Below are positions 1 to 7,394 of a stretch of DNA of 37,555 bases, in pieces. Position 1 is the first letter of the stretch. Each line of letters starts with the position of its first letter. The notes under the pieces are model-generated. The model made no database searches. It was not told the DNA's origin and was given only the letters and a program-made list of their open reading frames with translations. The DNA lies in contig NZ_CALHIF010000079.1 of the NCBI RefSeq assembly GCF_938030755.1, forward strand, positions 1-37,555, written 5' to 3'. Origin of the DNA: an uncultured Granulicatella sp. GTDB taxonomy: Bacteria > Bacillota > Bacilli > Lactobacillales > Aerococcaceae. The position numbers and the translations under genes are program-made.

Positions 1-524
1 ACATTATTCAACGCCAATTTGAAGCTGAAAAACCGATGGAAAAGTGCTATACAGACATTACGGAATTTTCCATCCCAACAAGTAACCAAAAACTATATTT
101 ATCACCAATTTTAGATGGTTATAACAGCGAAATTATAGCTTATTCCCTTTCGTCTTCACCAAATTTAGACCAATTAAAAGATATGTTAAAACAAGCTTTT
201 AGAGAAGAACAATACGAGAGTACTATTCTCCACAGTGATCAGGGATGGCAATACCAGCATGAGTTTTATCATAGTTTTTTAGAAGATAAGGGCATTCAGC
301 CATCTATGTCCCGCAAGGGGAATAGTACTGACAATGGCATGATGGAATCGTTCTTTGGCATTCTTAAATCAGAGATGTTTTATGGCTATGAAAAGACATT
401 TAAATCTATAAAGGAACTTGAGGGGGCAATCGTCGACTATATTGATTATTACAACAACAAACGAATCAAAGTAAAATTAAAAGGACTTAGTCCTGTGCAA
501 TACAGAACTAAATCCTTTGCTTAA
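1..524 (+). CDS. IS3-family (IS150-like) transposase OrfB, C-terminal part
   Basis: This is the catalytic integrase-core (rve) part of an IS3-family transposase, cut by the left window edge. The reading frame is open from base 3, so the ATG at 36 is internal and not the start. The three catalytic acidic residues can be seen: D in CYTDITEF (codons from about 48), D in LHSDQGWQYQ, and E in STDNGMMESFFGILKSE. The C-terminus (YYNNKRIKVKLKGLSPVQYR) is typical of the family. The right terminal repeat follows directly after the stop codon. In this family OrfB is normally made as an OrfAB fusion by frameshifting, but the OrfA part lies outside the window. The visible part has no internal stop, so the copy may be intact. 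Confidence 0.95.
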   Translation, partial: IIQRQFEAEKPMEKCYTDITEFSIPTSNQKLYLSPILDGYNSEIIAYSLSSSPNLDQLKDMLKQAFREEQYESTILHSDQGWQYQHEFYHSFLEDKGIQPSMSRKGNSTDNGMMESFFGILKSEMFYGYEKTFKSIKELEGAIVDYIDYYNNKRIKVKLKGLSPVQYRTKSFA

Positions 525-530
525 ATTAAT

Positions 531-555
531 TGTCTAACTTTTTGGGGGCAGTACA
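531..555. repeat. right terminal inverted repeat of the left IS element
   Basis: Read on the minus strand it begins TGTACTGCCCCCAAAAAGTT, typical of the IS150 group of IS3 elements, which end in CA-3'. It matches the left end of the IS at 36806-36830 at 16 of 25 positions. The element boundary is therefore probably base 555. A target duplication cannot be checked because the other end is outside the window. Confidence 0.75.
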
Positions 556-593
556 ATGTCCATATATGGTATTTTTCTACTTCAATTAAACTG

Positions 594-628
594 AAAAAGG
601 AACTCACAAACACTGTGAATTCCTTTTC
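594..628 (-). terminator. intrinsic terminator downstream of cls and the structured repeats
   Basis: The arms 595-608 and 614-627 form a 14-bp stem with a 5-nt loop. The single non-canonical pair is a G-U wobble on the minus-strand RNA (C-A on the plus strand), and the minus-strand arm runs into TTCCTTTTTC. This favours termination of minus-strand transcripts coming from cls. It lies 39 bp from the IS end. Confidence 0.8.
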
Positions 629-676
629 TATTCGATATTGCAAAGCTTTTAAAAGTTTGATTTTTAGGCGCGATGT

Positions 677-930
677 CTCGTATCCTTTGTAGTTGAACCC
701 GGAAAAGCAGAGGCTCAAGCCTTTCGTGTTTTGTCCGCACGGTCTTTTTGACCGTTTGCGTCAAAACCGCGAACCGTCTTCACCTCTAACCGCTTTTCCT
801 CGTATCCTGTCTAGTTGAACTCGGGCTCACAGGACTGACGTCCACTTCCCGAATCGTACGCAGAACGTTTCACGTTCCTTACGTCGCTTCGGTCCAGTGT
901 TTCAGACCTGAGCGTTCGCCCTCGTATCCT
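677..930 (-). repeat. two 122-bp structured repeat units with shared junctions, after cls
   Basis: The decamer CTCGTATCCT occurs at 677, 799 and 921, exactly 122 bp apart. At the first two sites it is followed by 3-4 nt and then TAGTTGAAC and CGG. The unit interiors differ in sequence but share an architecture. In unit 677-798, GGAAAAGC plus AGAGG near one end pair with CCTCT and GCTTTTCC at the other, with a 4-nt bulge, and an internal hairpin ACGGTC-AAAAA-GACCGT lies at about 738-754. In unit 799-920, nested pairings GAACGT-GAA-ACGTTC, CCGAA/TTCGG and CACT/AGTG give one long imperfect stem. The third decamer ends one base from the cls stop codon. Function is unknown. It could be a mobile structured repeat (like BOX or REP elements in other bacteria, though the sequence is not recognised) or an RNA made on the minus strand. 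ORFs of 60-68 codons here look accidental. Confidence 0.7.
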
Positions 931-960
931 ATTATAAAATCGGGGCGAATAGGCGAGCAA
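931..960 (-). promoter_or_regulatory. possible promoter reading into the structured repeats
   Basis: On the minus strand, TTGCTC (955-960) is separated by 18 bp from a perfect TATAAT (931-936). Transcription would start near 924 and produce an RNA of about 300 nt made of the two repeat units, ending at the terminator 594-628. The TATAAT overlaps the last codons and stop of cls (TTA TAA T), so it may be accidental. Confidence 0.35.
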
Positions 961-2392
961 ATTTTTGTTTGAATTTTTTCCATCGGGATTGTTTATCAAA
1001 ATATTCTTTAGTCGCAATCGTACAATTATGTAAGTCTTTTAGAAAGTCTGTCTCTACTTGTCTAGCGACTTCTTCATTATAAATGAATGCATTGACTTCA
1101 AAATTCAATCGGAAACTTCGCATATCAAAATTTGAAGTTCCAACAGTCACTAGTTCTCCGTCTACGATCATTGTTTTGGCATGTAAAAATCCATTTTGGT
1201 AAACATATACCTTTACTCCGGATTGAATAATTTGAGAAGCATAAAATTCTGTTGCACGGTAAACAATAGGATGATCTGGTTTACTTGGGATCATTATTCG
1301 AACATCCACCCCAGACAAGGCCGCAATCGATAACGCTTCCTGAACGCTTTCATCTGGAATGAAGTATGGGGTTTGAATCCATACAGATTTTTTGGCCATA
1401 GAAATCATCTTTATAAGTCCTAATTTAATCTTTTGTAAACTAGCATCTGGACCTGTTGAGACGACTTGAATCATATTTTGCCCCAGTGACTCTACCACAG
1501 GGAAATATTCAGGAACGAACTCTCTTCGTTTCTCTCCATGTACAGCAGCATTCCAGTCGATGAAAAATCGAGATTGTAGTGAATATACCGCATCTCCCAC
1601 AATTCGTAAGTGAGTATCTCTCCAGTACCCGAGTTTTCCTTTTCCTAGATATTCATCACCAATGTTAAATCCACCAACGTATCCTATTTTTCCATCAATC
1701 ACAACAATTTTACGGTGGTTTCGGTAATTGATACGCCAGTTAATGAAGCCTAACGAATAACCAAAGAAGGCAACCGTATGTCCACCTGCATCATGCAGTT
1801 TTTTCCAAAATCCCTGTCTAGTCGTACGAGCACCTAGGGCGTCATAAATAACGAGCACTTCGATTCCTTCTCTTACTTTTTCAATCAAAAGATCCATAAT
1901 TTCATGCCCAATCGTATCATCATTAAAGATGTAATATTGAAGGTGAATATGATGTTTAGCCTGCTCGATATCTGCCTTTAACTTGGCAAATTTATCTTCT
2001 CCTGACACATACAGAGTCACTTCATTGTTTTCTGTAATAATGGCATCATCGGTTTCTAAAAAGAAGGAAGCTAAATCTTCTTGATATTCATTTTTAAAAC
2101 GAAACTTTGGAGCACCAATTTTTTCTTTGGTTCTTTCTAAATCTCTTTGTTGCTGTTCGACCAATTCTTGAAGGCCAACTGTTTCTTGAGATTTCATATT
2201 AAAAATCCGTTTTTTTCGAATTCTTCTTCCAAAAAAGAAATAGATGATAAATCCAATAATTGGCAGCATGATAAGCACGATAAGCCAGCCCCAAGTAGCC
2301 GCAATTTCTCTAGGTTCCCTAAAAACGGTGATGACTGCCCCAATTGTATTCGCAAGAATGATGAGGTAAAGAAATGAACTAATAAATTCCAT
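932..2392 (-). CDS. cls: cardiolipin synthase (phospholipase D superfamily)
   Basis: Cardiolipin synthase condenses two phosphatidylglycerol molecules into cardiolipin and glycerol at the membrane. The protein is 486 aa, close to the family's usual length. Two hydrophobic segments (about 5-24 and 33-54) form the N-terminal membrane anchor. Two HKD motifs follow: H226/K228/D233 in NHRKIVVIDGKIGYVGGFN and H404/K406/D411 in LHAKTMIVDGELVTVGTSN. The ATG at 2392 was chosen because AAAGGAGAG precedes it. A start 15 codons further upstream would place coding sequence inside a terminator-like hairpin. It lies downstream of thiT on the same strand, with the hairpin 2412-2452 between them. The structured repeats begin directly after its stop codon. 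Regulation is unknown, and read-through of that hairpin is the simplest source of transcript. Confidence 0.95.
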   Translation of the reverse strand: MEFISSFLYLIILANTIGAVITVFREPREIAATWGWLIVLIMLPIIGFIIYFFFGRRIRKKRIFNMKSQETVGLQELVEQQQRDLERTKEKIGAPKFRFKNEYQEDLASFFLETDDAIITENNEVTLYVSGEDKFAKLKADIEQAKHHIHLQYYIFNDDTIGHEIMDLLIEKVREGIEVLVIYDALGARTTRQGFWKKLHDAGGHTVAFFGYSLGFINWRINYRNHRKIVVIDGKIGYVGGFNIGDEYLGKGKLGYWRDTHLRIVGDAVYSLQSRFFIDWNAAVHGEKRREFVPEYFPVVESLGQNMIQVVSTGPDASLQKIKLGLIKMISMAKKSVWIQTPYFIPDESVQEALSIAALSGVDVRIMIPSKPDHPIVYRATEFYASQIIQSGVKVYVYQNGFLHAKTMIVDGELVTVGTSNFDMRSFRLNFEVNAFIYNEEVARQVETDFLKDLHNCTIATKEYFDKQSRWKKFKQKFARLFAPIL

Positions 2393-2411
2393 ACGCTCTC
2401 CTTTCTTTTTT

Positions 2412-2452
2412 AAATAAAAAAGACCACGACGAATCAAGGTCTTTTTTATTTT
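2412..2452 (-). terminator. hairpin between thiT and cls
   Basis: Arms 2412-2425 and 2439-2452 pair over 14 bp (AAATAAAAAAGACC against its complement) around a 13-nt loop. The minus-strand arm ends GGTCTTTTTTATTT, an intrinsic terminator shape. It can work in both directions. It ends only 19 nt before the cls start codon, so cls has no separate promoter after it. Confidence 0.75.
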
Positions 2453-2455
2453 TAA

Positions 2456-3061
2456 TTAATCGTTTAATAAATGAGATTGTTCTCTACGTGATAAGAAACG
2501 CGTTCCTTTTGGAATATAAACGGCTCTTTTTACGTAAACAAGGGTTACAAAGATGAGTAAAGTTACGATAAGTGTCACTAAAAAGTTAGTCCCAAATTCG
2601 AAAACACCTTGAGCTAAACTAACTTTTTCTGCTGAAAACACTGTTGGAGCTCCAATTGCCGTAGCAATCACATGGAATCCATAACTTACAATAGTCGCAA
2701 TTAAACTGGCTGTTACAACATTTAATGTAGTAGACGACGTACGCGCATTAAACGCAGTACGCACGGTGTTTCTAGCAAAGAATCCTGAAAGACCTACAAA
2801 ACCATATGCCATGAAGGAATCATGTAAAGAAACAACGAGGAATCCAGCTCCTGTTGGATGTAAAAATACATGGAGTAATCCAAAGAGGACACTAGCAATC
2901 GTTCCCCAAATTAATCCTTGTCTTAGAGAAACAAAAATCAATGGAAGAATCGCTAAATCCACAAAGAAAGGTAGGCTTTCTTGTGGGATATAGGATAGAG
3001 CTACTGAAACCACAACAGCTCCTAATACTTCAAGTAAGATTTTTACTGCTTTTGAATTCAT
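2456..3061 (-). CDS. thiT: thiamine ECF transporter substrate-binding subunit (ThiT/YuaJ-like)
   Basis: ThiT is the membrane S component that binds thiamine and works with the shared EcfAA'T energy module, which is not in this window. The 201-aa protein is almost entirely hydrophobic, with about six predicted helices. Its N-terminal half (SYIPQESLPFFVDLAILPL, then VSLRQGLIWG and a FGLLHVFL segment) follows the ThiT pattern. The assignment rests on overall similarity, and I did not verify the thiamine-binding residues. The start is ATG 3061, since AAGGAG lies 6 nt before it and the alternative TTG start 5 codons upstream overlaps that site. The gene begins 20 bp after the rnjB stop, so the two are co-transcribed. 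No TPP riboswitch is seen, unlike many thiT genes. Confidence 0.75.
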   Translation of the reverse strand: MNSKAVKILLEVLGAVVVSVALSYIPQESLPFFVDLAILPLIFVSLRQGLIWGTIASVLFGLLHVFLHPTGAGFLVVSLHDSFMAYGFVGLSGFFARNTVRTAFNARTSSTTLNVVTASLIATIVSYGFHVIATAIGAPTVFSAEKVSLAQGVFEFGTNFLVTLIVTLLIFVTLVYVKRAVYIPKGTRFLSRREQSHLLND

Positions 3062-3081
3062 TCTAATCTCCTTCAAAATTG

Positions 3082-4755
3082 TTATTTTTTATAATTAGAG
3101 GCTTCCATAATCATTGGTAAAATAACTGGACGACGTTTCGTTTTATCGAATAGATAACGGCTTAGAGCATCACGAACTTCTTGTTTCAATCTTGGCCATT
3201 CGAAATCTTCACTTGCCAAGTTTTCTTCAACGACTTCTGTCACAATCTTTTGAGCTTCCGTTAGTAATTCCTCACTGGTCTTCATATATACGAATCCACG
3301 AGAAATAATTTGAGGACCGCTCAAAATCTTCCCTAGTCTTCTAGAAATTGTTACAACGGCAACAAAAACACCGTCTTCTGATAGAATTTTACGATCTTTT
3401 AGAACGATATTTCCAATATCGCCCACGCCGATTCCGTCGACCAATACATTTCCTGCTGCTACTTGACCAGAAGCATTCATTTGGCCATTTTCAATTTCTA
3501 CGACATCCCCTTTTCCAGGAATGAAGATGTTCTTATATGGAATTCCTAATTCATTCGCTAATTCCGCATGCGCTAATAAACTACGATACTCCCCTTGAAT
3601 TGGAATGAAGAAGGTTGGTTGCAACAAGTTAATCATTAATTTCAAATCATTAGGAGTTGCATGTCCACTTGCTTTTTTACTGTTTGCCATTTCAAACACT
3701 TCAGCATCCGCACGATAGATTAAATCCTTCGTACGAGCAATTTGAGTTTCCATCGCAACTGAAGGAGTCGTTGCAATATACACTAAATCTCCTTCGTGCA
3801 AGTTTACTTGACGATGACGTCCTAATGCCATCTTTTGAAGAGCTTTAATAGGCTCTCCAGCATTTCCTGTTTCTAAAATAACAAGTTCATTATCTGGTAA
3901 TTTCTTCATTTGATTGAAAGAAATAATTAATTCTTTATCAGGAACGGTTAATTTATTCAGACTCAATGCGATATTAACAATTTCTTCAAGTTCTGAACCT
4001 GTTAAGAAAATTTTACGCCCAGATTCATACGCTGCATTGATAACTTGTTGAATCCTTAAAATATTACTTGCTACACAAGCCACCACAATACGCCCTTGCG
4101 CATTTAGGAAAGTTTCTAACATTGCTTCAGCAATTTTACGGTCACTCACATTTTCAACTGGACTTTCCGCATCACTTGAATCGCTTAATAGAGCAAGAAC
4201 ATAGTCTTCCCCAACATCTGTAATACGACCAAAATTCGTTTGATATTCCACTGAAGCACTTTGATCGAATTTGAAGTCCCCTGTATATACGATATTTCCT
4301 TCGCTCGTTTTAATCACAATTGCCAACGAATCTGGAATCGTATGGGTTGTTTTAAAGAATTTAATCGTAGCACTTGCAAAGTCAATTTCTGTATTTTCAG
4401 TAACTTCGTGGTAGTCATTAAATCCTTTCACTAATTTGGAAGATTCAACATAGTATTTTGCCAATGCAATTGTTAATTTTGAACCAAAAACGGGTGCATC
4501 GATATTTTGTAAGAAATAAGGTAATGCTCCTACCGCATCGGCATGCCCGTGCGTTAAAAACACCCCTGCAATTCTCTCTTTGTTTTCTTCTAAATAACTA
4601 AAGTCCGGAATGACAACATCAATCCCTAGTAGTTCATCTTCTGGATAAACTAAACCGCAATCTAGCACGAAGATGTCTTCTTCAACTTCAACGGCATATA
4701 GACTTTTACCGTTTTCTCTCACGCCACCTAGCGCGATGATTTTAATTGAACTCAT
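3082..4755 (-). CDS. rnjB: ribonuclease J2 (metallo-beta-lactamase/beta-CASP family)
   Basis: RNase J enzymes process and degrade RNA in the cytoplasm, and J2 usually acts in a complex with J1. The 557-aa length fits the family. The metal-binding signature reads LTHGHADAVG (residues 67-76) instead of HGHEDH, so the final histidine is missing (A74). This is characteristic of J2 paralogues in Lactobacillales, which have weak or no activity of their own. GDFKFD, HTIPDS and the C-terminal HATPNDLKLM region are kept. The start ATG 4755 has GAGAGG 7 nt upstream. It is the first gene of the rnjB-thiT pair, and cls may join by read-through. J1 is expected elsewhere in the genome. Confidence 0.88.
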   Translation of the reverse strand: MSSIKIIALGGVRENGKSLYAVEVEEDIFVLDCGLVYPEDELLGIDVVIPDFSYLEENKERIAGVFLTHGHADAVGALPYFLQNIDAPVFGSKLTIALAKYYVESSKLVKGFNDYHEVTENTEIDFASATIKFFKTTHTIPDSLAIVIKTSEGNIVYTGDFKFDQSASVEYQTNFGRITDVGEDYVLALLSDSSDAESPVENVSDRKIAEAMLETFLNAQGRIVVACVASNILRIQQVINAAYESGRKIFLTGSELEEIVNIALSLNKLTVPDKELIISFNQMKKLPDNELVILETGNAGEPIKALQKMALGRHRQVNLHEGDLVYIATTPSVAMETQIARTKDLIYRADAEVFEMANSKKASGHATPNDLKLMINLLQPTFFIPIQGEYRSLLAHAELANELGIPYKNIFIPGKGDVVEIENGQMNASGQVAAGNVLVDGIGVGDIGNIVLKDRKILSEDGVFVAVVTISRRLGKILSGPQIISRGFVYMKTSEELLTEAQKIVTEVVEENLASEDFEWPRLKQEVRDALSRYLFDKTKRRPVILPMIMEASNYKK

Positions 4756-4827
4756 GATTTACCTCTCATTTTCTTTTATTTACAATTATTTCTTTTAGGC
4801 GGACTCCACCACCATATATGCTCTTTT

Positions 4828-4836
4828 AGAATACCA
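4828..4836 (-). promoter_or_regulatory. probable rnjB promoter (extended -10)
   Basis: The minus strand carries TGG-TATTCT, an extended -10 element. A weak -35-like TTCGCA lies 18 bp further upstream. Transcription would start near 4821 and give a leader of about 65 nt before rnjB. Confidence 0.4.
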
Positions 4837-4894
4837 TAATTGTCGACATATTGCGAATTTCAAAGTCCTTCCAAGATGCTCTTTTCGTGTGCAT

Positions 4895-4945
4895 TAGAAC
4901 TCTTCCCATCAATCATTCACTCCATAAAAATTTTTAAGAGTTCTA
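4895..4945. repeat. 10-bp inverted repeat upstream of the rnjB promoter
   Basis: TAGAACTCTT (4895-4904) and AAGAGTTCTA (4936-4945) are perfectly complementary across a 31-nt AT-rich loop. It lies between the Rrf2 gene terminator and the rnjB promoter. There is no T-run on either side, so it is not a terminator. Its role is unknown. Confidence 0.45.
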
Positions 4946-4977
4946 CAAACATTGCAAACTTCTTTCTTTATAAAAGC

Positions 4978-5005
4978 AAAAAAGACCGAGAATCTCTCGG
5001 TCTTT
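4978..5005 (-). terminator. terminator of the reductase-Rrf2 operon
   Basis: AAAGACCGAGA (4981-4991) pairs with TCTCGGTCTTT (4995-5005) around a 3-nt loop. The minus-strand RNA continues into TTTTTTGC. It lies just after the Rrf2 stop codon. Confidence 0.85.
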
Positions 5006-5009
5006 CCTT

Positions 5010-5426
5010 CTATTGTTCTTGTACCTTATCAATCATATCTTGAATCGTTTTTTGATTATAGAATCGAATTTGTTCTTGAATTTGCTCTTCTTGTAGGTTG
5101 CCCATAATTTTTCCCATTCGAGAACTTACTAGGCAAGATGGGTCTGAAGCTTCTTTAAACGTTTTTTCTAGGCGCGCATCTTCAGAAACGAGTATAAAGA
5201 TGTCTCCTAATTTTATTGTAGAGGGATCTGAAATCCATTGATAGCCACCCTGTTTTCCAGCAGCTGTACTCACCCATCCTTTTTTCACAGCTAAACTCAT
5301 GAGCTTTCTGACAATAGCCGGATTACTACAAGCGTTAAAAGCCAGCTCTTTACTGGAATAACGATTATCATGATGAATCGCTAAATAGGTTAGACAATGA
5401 ATCATAACGATGAAGTCATTTCCCAT
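5010..5426 (-). CDS. Rrf2-family transcriptional regulator
   Basis: A 138-aa protein with an N-terminal winged helix (HCLTYLAIHHDNRYSSKELA, then NPAIVRKLMSLAVKKGWV as recognition segment, and the wing GKQGGYQW). This is the Rrf2 layout. The C-terminal half has a single cysteine (PSCLV) and lacks the three-cysteine cluster of iron-sulfur Rrf2 proteins such as IscR. A cofactor-free, thiol- or ligand-sensing type is therefore more likely. It starts 8 bp after the stop of the flavin reductase gene, with AGGTGA as ribosome binding site, so the two form one operon with the regulator second. By inference it controls that operon through the palindrome at 6821-6839. Confidence 0.88.
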   Translation of the reverse strand: MGNDFIVMIHCLTYLAIHHDNRYSSKELAFNACSNPAIVRKLMSLAVKKGWVSTAAGKQGGYQWISDPSTIKLGDIFILVSEDARLEKTFKEASDPSCLVSSRMGKIMGNLQEEQIQEQIRFYNQKTIQDMIDKVQEQ

Positions 5427-5434
5427 TAAATCAC

Positions 5435-6802
5435 CTATTGAATCATTCCGAATACATCATTCAATGCTTCAGCCATTGTTGGATGTGTAAAGATTTGATC
5501 GCGAAGAACTGTGTAAGGTAAGTTTGCATTCATTGCAGTTGCAATAATATTAATCACTTCATGTGCTTCTTCTGCAAATAATGTTGCACCAACGATTTGG
5601 TTGTTTGAAGCGTCCACTAACACTTTATAGAAGCCGACTTGATTTCCAATGATTTTTGCTTTTGGAATCGCCATTGCAGGAAGTTTGGCAACTTTCACTT
5701 CGATACCAGCTTCTTTTGCTTGTTTTTCATTTAAACCAACGCTTGCTAATGGTGGATTAATGAAGGTTGCTGTTGGGAATTTCGCACGTTGTTTTGTTGA
5801 GTATGTTGTATCCCCCGCTAAGAAACGTTTTACGATACGGAAATCATCTAATGATACGAATGTGAATTGTGGTCCACCGTTCACATCACCCATTGCAAAG
5901 ATATGAGGAACGTTTGTTTGTAAGAATTCATTCACTTCGATCGTACCACGTTTGCTGACAGCTACTCCTGCTTTATCCAAATCTAAGCCTTGAATATTCG
6001 CACGGCGTCCTGTTGCTACTAAAACTGCATCCGTAGTAAAGTCTAAAGCTGTTCCTTCTCCCGTTACCGCTTGAATAATCACTTTTCCATCTTCTTGATG
6101 AACATTTTTTAATTGAATTCCTAAGTTAAAGGAAATCCCTAATGACTCTAATTGCTCTTTAACAGCTGAAGAAACATCATCATCTTCACGAGGTAAGAAT
6201 GTATCAAAGACATCCACTACGGTTACTTTTGTCCCGAATTGAGCATAAGTTGCAGCAAATTCCAATCCAATAAATCCACTACCGATGATGACTAGGCTTT
6301 CAAGATATTCTTCCACATCCATAATTGTTTCGCTAGTATGGATATTTCCTCCAATCGTTAACCCTTCTACTGGTGGAACAAATGGAGTAGCCCCTGTATT
6401 AATAAAAATACGTTCTGCTTTAAATAATTTTTCTCCTTCTGCAGTCTCCACAGCTACAGTATGGTCATCCACAAAACGAGCGGTTCCGTCAATAATAGTT
6501 GTTTTTTCAACAGAATCTACTTTATTGTAGTTCGCTTGATTTAATGCAGAAATTAAAGCCTTTTTCTCTTGAACGCTCTTTGCATAATAAGTACTTGCTT
6601 CTTCTGTTGAGTATTGTTTACGAGCAGCTTTTGTCGCTAATTTTTTAGTGGGGATACATCCAACATTAATACAAGTACCTCCGTACATTGCTTTTGATTT
6701 TTCAATAAGGATTGTTTCTTCTCCTTGACTTCCTAAATAACCGGCCAAAGTCTTTCCAGCTTTACCGAATCCGATAATAATATTCTTTACTGAAGTTGTC
6801 AT
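5435..6802 (-). CDS. pyridine nucleotide-disulfide oxidoreductase, RclA/hypothiocyanous acid reductase-like
   Basis: A 455-aa FAD flavoenzyme of the class I disulfide reductase family. Visible parts are the FAD-binding start IIIGFGKAGKTLAG (residues 8-21), the redox-active CxxxxC (C44, C49 in GGTCINVGCIPTKK), a second nucleotide-binding fold (VIIGSGFIGLEFAA) and the C-terminal dimerisation domain ending THPTMAEALND. The GFGKAGKTLAG and SKAMYGGTCIN segments resemble the RclA/Har group. That group reduces hypothiocyanous acid or resists reactive chlorine, rather than acting as lipoamide or glutathione reductase. The start is ATG 6802, after AGAAAGGTGA, and the GTG three codons upstream lies within that site. 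It is followed by its likely regulator. Oral and mucosal lactic bacteria meet HOSCN from host peroxidases, which fits but is inference. Confidence 0.82.
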   Translation of the reverse strand: MTTSVKNIIIGFGKAGKTLAGYLGSQGEETILIEKSKAMYGGTCINVGCIPTKKLATKAARKQYSTEEASTYYAKSVQEKKALISALNQANYNKVDSVEKTTIIDGTARFVDDHTVAVETAEGEKLFKAERIFINTGATPFVPPVEGLTIGGNIHTSETIMDVEEYLESLVIIGSGFIGLEFAATYAQFGTKVTVVDVFDTFLPREDDDVSSAVKEQLESLGISFNLGIQLKNVHQEDGKVIIQAVTGEGTALDFTTDAVLVATGRRANIQGLDLDKAGVAVSKRGTIEVNEFLQTNVPHIFAMGDVNGGPQFTFVSLDDFRIVKRFLAGDTTYSTKQRAKFPTATFINPPLASVGLNEKQAKEAGIEVKVAKLPAMAIPKAKIIGNQVGFYKVLVDASNNQIVGATLFAEEAHEVINIIATAMNANLPYTVLRDQIFTHPTMAEALNDVFGMIQ

Positions 6803-6820
6803 ATAAATCACCTTTCTAAC

Positions 6821-6839
6821 TGTAATTATTTTTATTACA
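6821..6839. promoter_or_regulatory. putative Rrf2 operator
   Basis: TGTAATTATTTTTATTACA is an inverted repeat with 6-bp arms (TGTAAT/ATTACA) and a 7-bp centre. It covers about +1 to +19 of the promoter at 6846-6873, between the -10 element and the ribosome binding site. That position suits a repressor. The link to the Rrf2 protein is inferred from operon context. Confidence 0.5.
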
Positions 6840-6845
6840 CTTTGG

Positions 6846-6873
6846 AGTATACACTGTTTAACAAAAATTTCAA
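6846..6873 (-). promoter_or_regulatory. promoter of the reductase-Rrf2 operon
   Basis: On the minus strand, TTGAAA (6868-6873), a 16-bp spacer and TATACT (6846-6851) form a good sigma-A promoter. The start point would be near 6839. Confidence 0.65.
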
Positions 6874-6903
6874 AAGAATCTGCTCACAGTTTTGAAAAAA
6901 ATT

Positions 6904-6935
6904 TTAAAAAGGCATCTACACTACGTAGATGCCTT
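6904..6935 (-). terminator. terminator after the HIT gene
   Basis: AAGGCATCTAC (6909-6919) pairs perfectly with GTAGATGCCTT (6925-6935) around a 5-nt loop. On the minus strand it continues TTTTTAAAATTTTTT. It closes the padR-HAAS-GNAT-HIT transcript. Confidence 0.85.
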
Positions 6936-6947
6936 CATCATAAACGT

Positions 6948-7394
6948 TTATAAAAAGGATTTTAAGTGATTCACTAATTGCTCTAATGCTTCGTCTTTTG
7001 GTTGATACTCCTCAGATGACATTTCATCCCAAGGAACCCACCACACAGGACCTCGACCATTATGACCATAATCCTTCATATCTCCTGATTTTCTTGGAAA
7101 TAGATGCCAATGGACATGTGCATCTCCATTTCCCAGTAATTCGATATTCATTTTTTCCGCATGAAATGCCTTTGCAACAGCTTCTTGCACAATGCTCATT
7201 TCTTCGAGAAATTTAAGTTTTTCTTCTGGTTCCATCTGATGCAATTCCGTTACATGCTTTTTTGCAAGGAACAAGGTGTATCCTTTAAAATACTGTCCAT
7301 CCCCTATCACTACAAAACCTGTTTCAAGTTCTTTAACAAAATGCGGATTTCTTCCTTGTTTGATCAATTCAATCCGATCACAAATCAGACACAT
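6948..7394 (-). CDS. HIT-family hydrolase
   Basis: A 148-aa histidine triad protein, a family of nucleotide hydrolases and transferases acting on nucleoside phosphoramidates or dinucleotides. The triad H93-H95-H97 is in GDAHVHWHLFPR. A CxxC pair at the N-terminus (MCLICD) may bind zinc with other residues. The substrate cannot be told. The start ATG lies inside the end of the GNAT gene (17-bp overlap), with the ribosome binding site AAGGAGGAGG also inside that gene, so translation is probably coupled. It is the last gene of the operon. Confidence 0.9.
   Translation of the reverse strand: MCLICDRIELIKQGRNPHFVKELETGFVVIGDGQYFKGYTLFLAKKHVTELHQMEPEEKLKFLEEMSIVQEAVAKAFHAEKMNIELLGNGDAHVHWHLFPRKSGDMKDYGHNGRGPVWWVPWDEMSSEEYQPKDEALEQLVNHLKSFL

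Noticed and set aside
677..930. Possible CRISPR array, from an evenly spaced repeated decamer.
   Set aside because: The repeat is too short, the spacing of 122 bp is too long, the interiors are self-complementary and there are no cas genes.
521..1017. Three overlapping minus-strand ORFs of 60-68 codons (521-718, 582-764, 811-1017).
   Set aside because: They lie in or across the terminator, the hairpin repeats and the end of cls, in different frames, with no ribosome binding site. They look like accidental frames of structured repeats.
2456..3081. TPP riboswitch for thiT.
   Set aside because: Only 20 bp separate rnjB from thiT, so there is no room for one.
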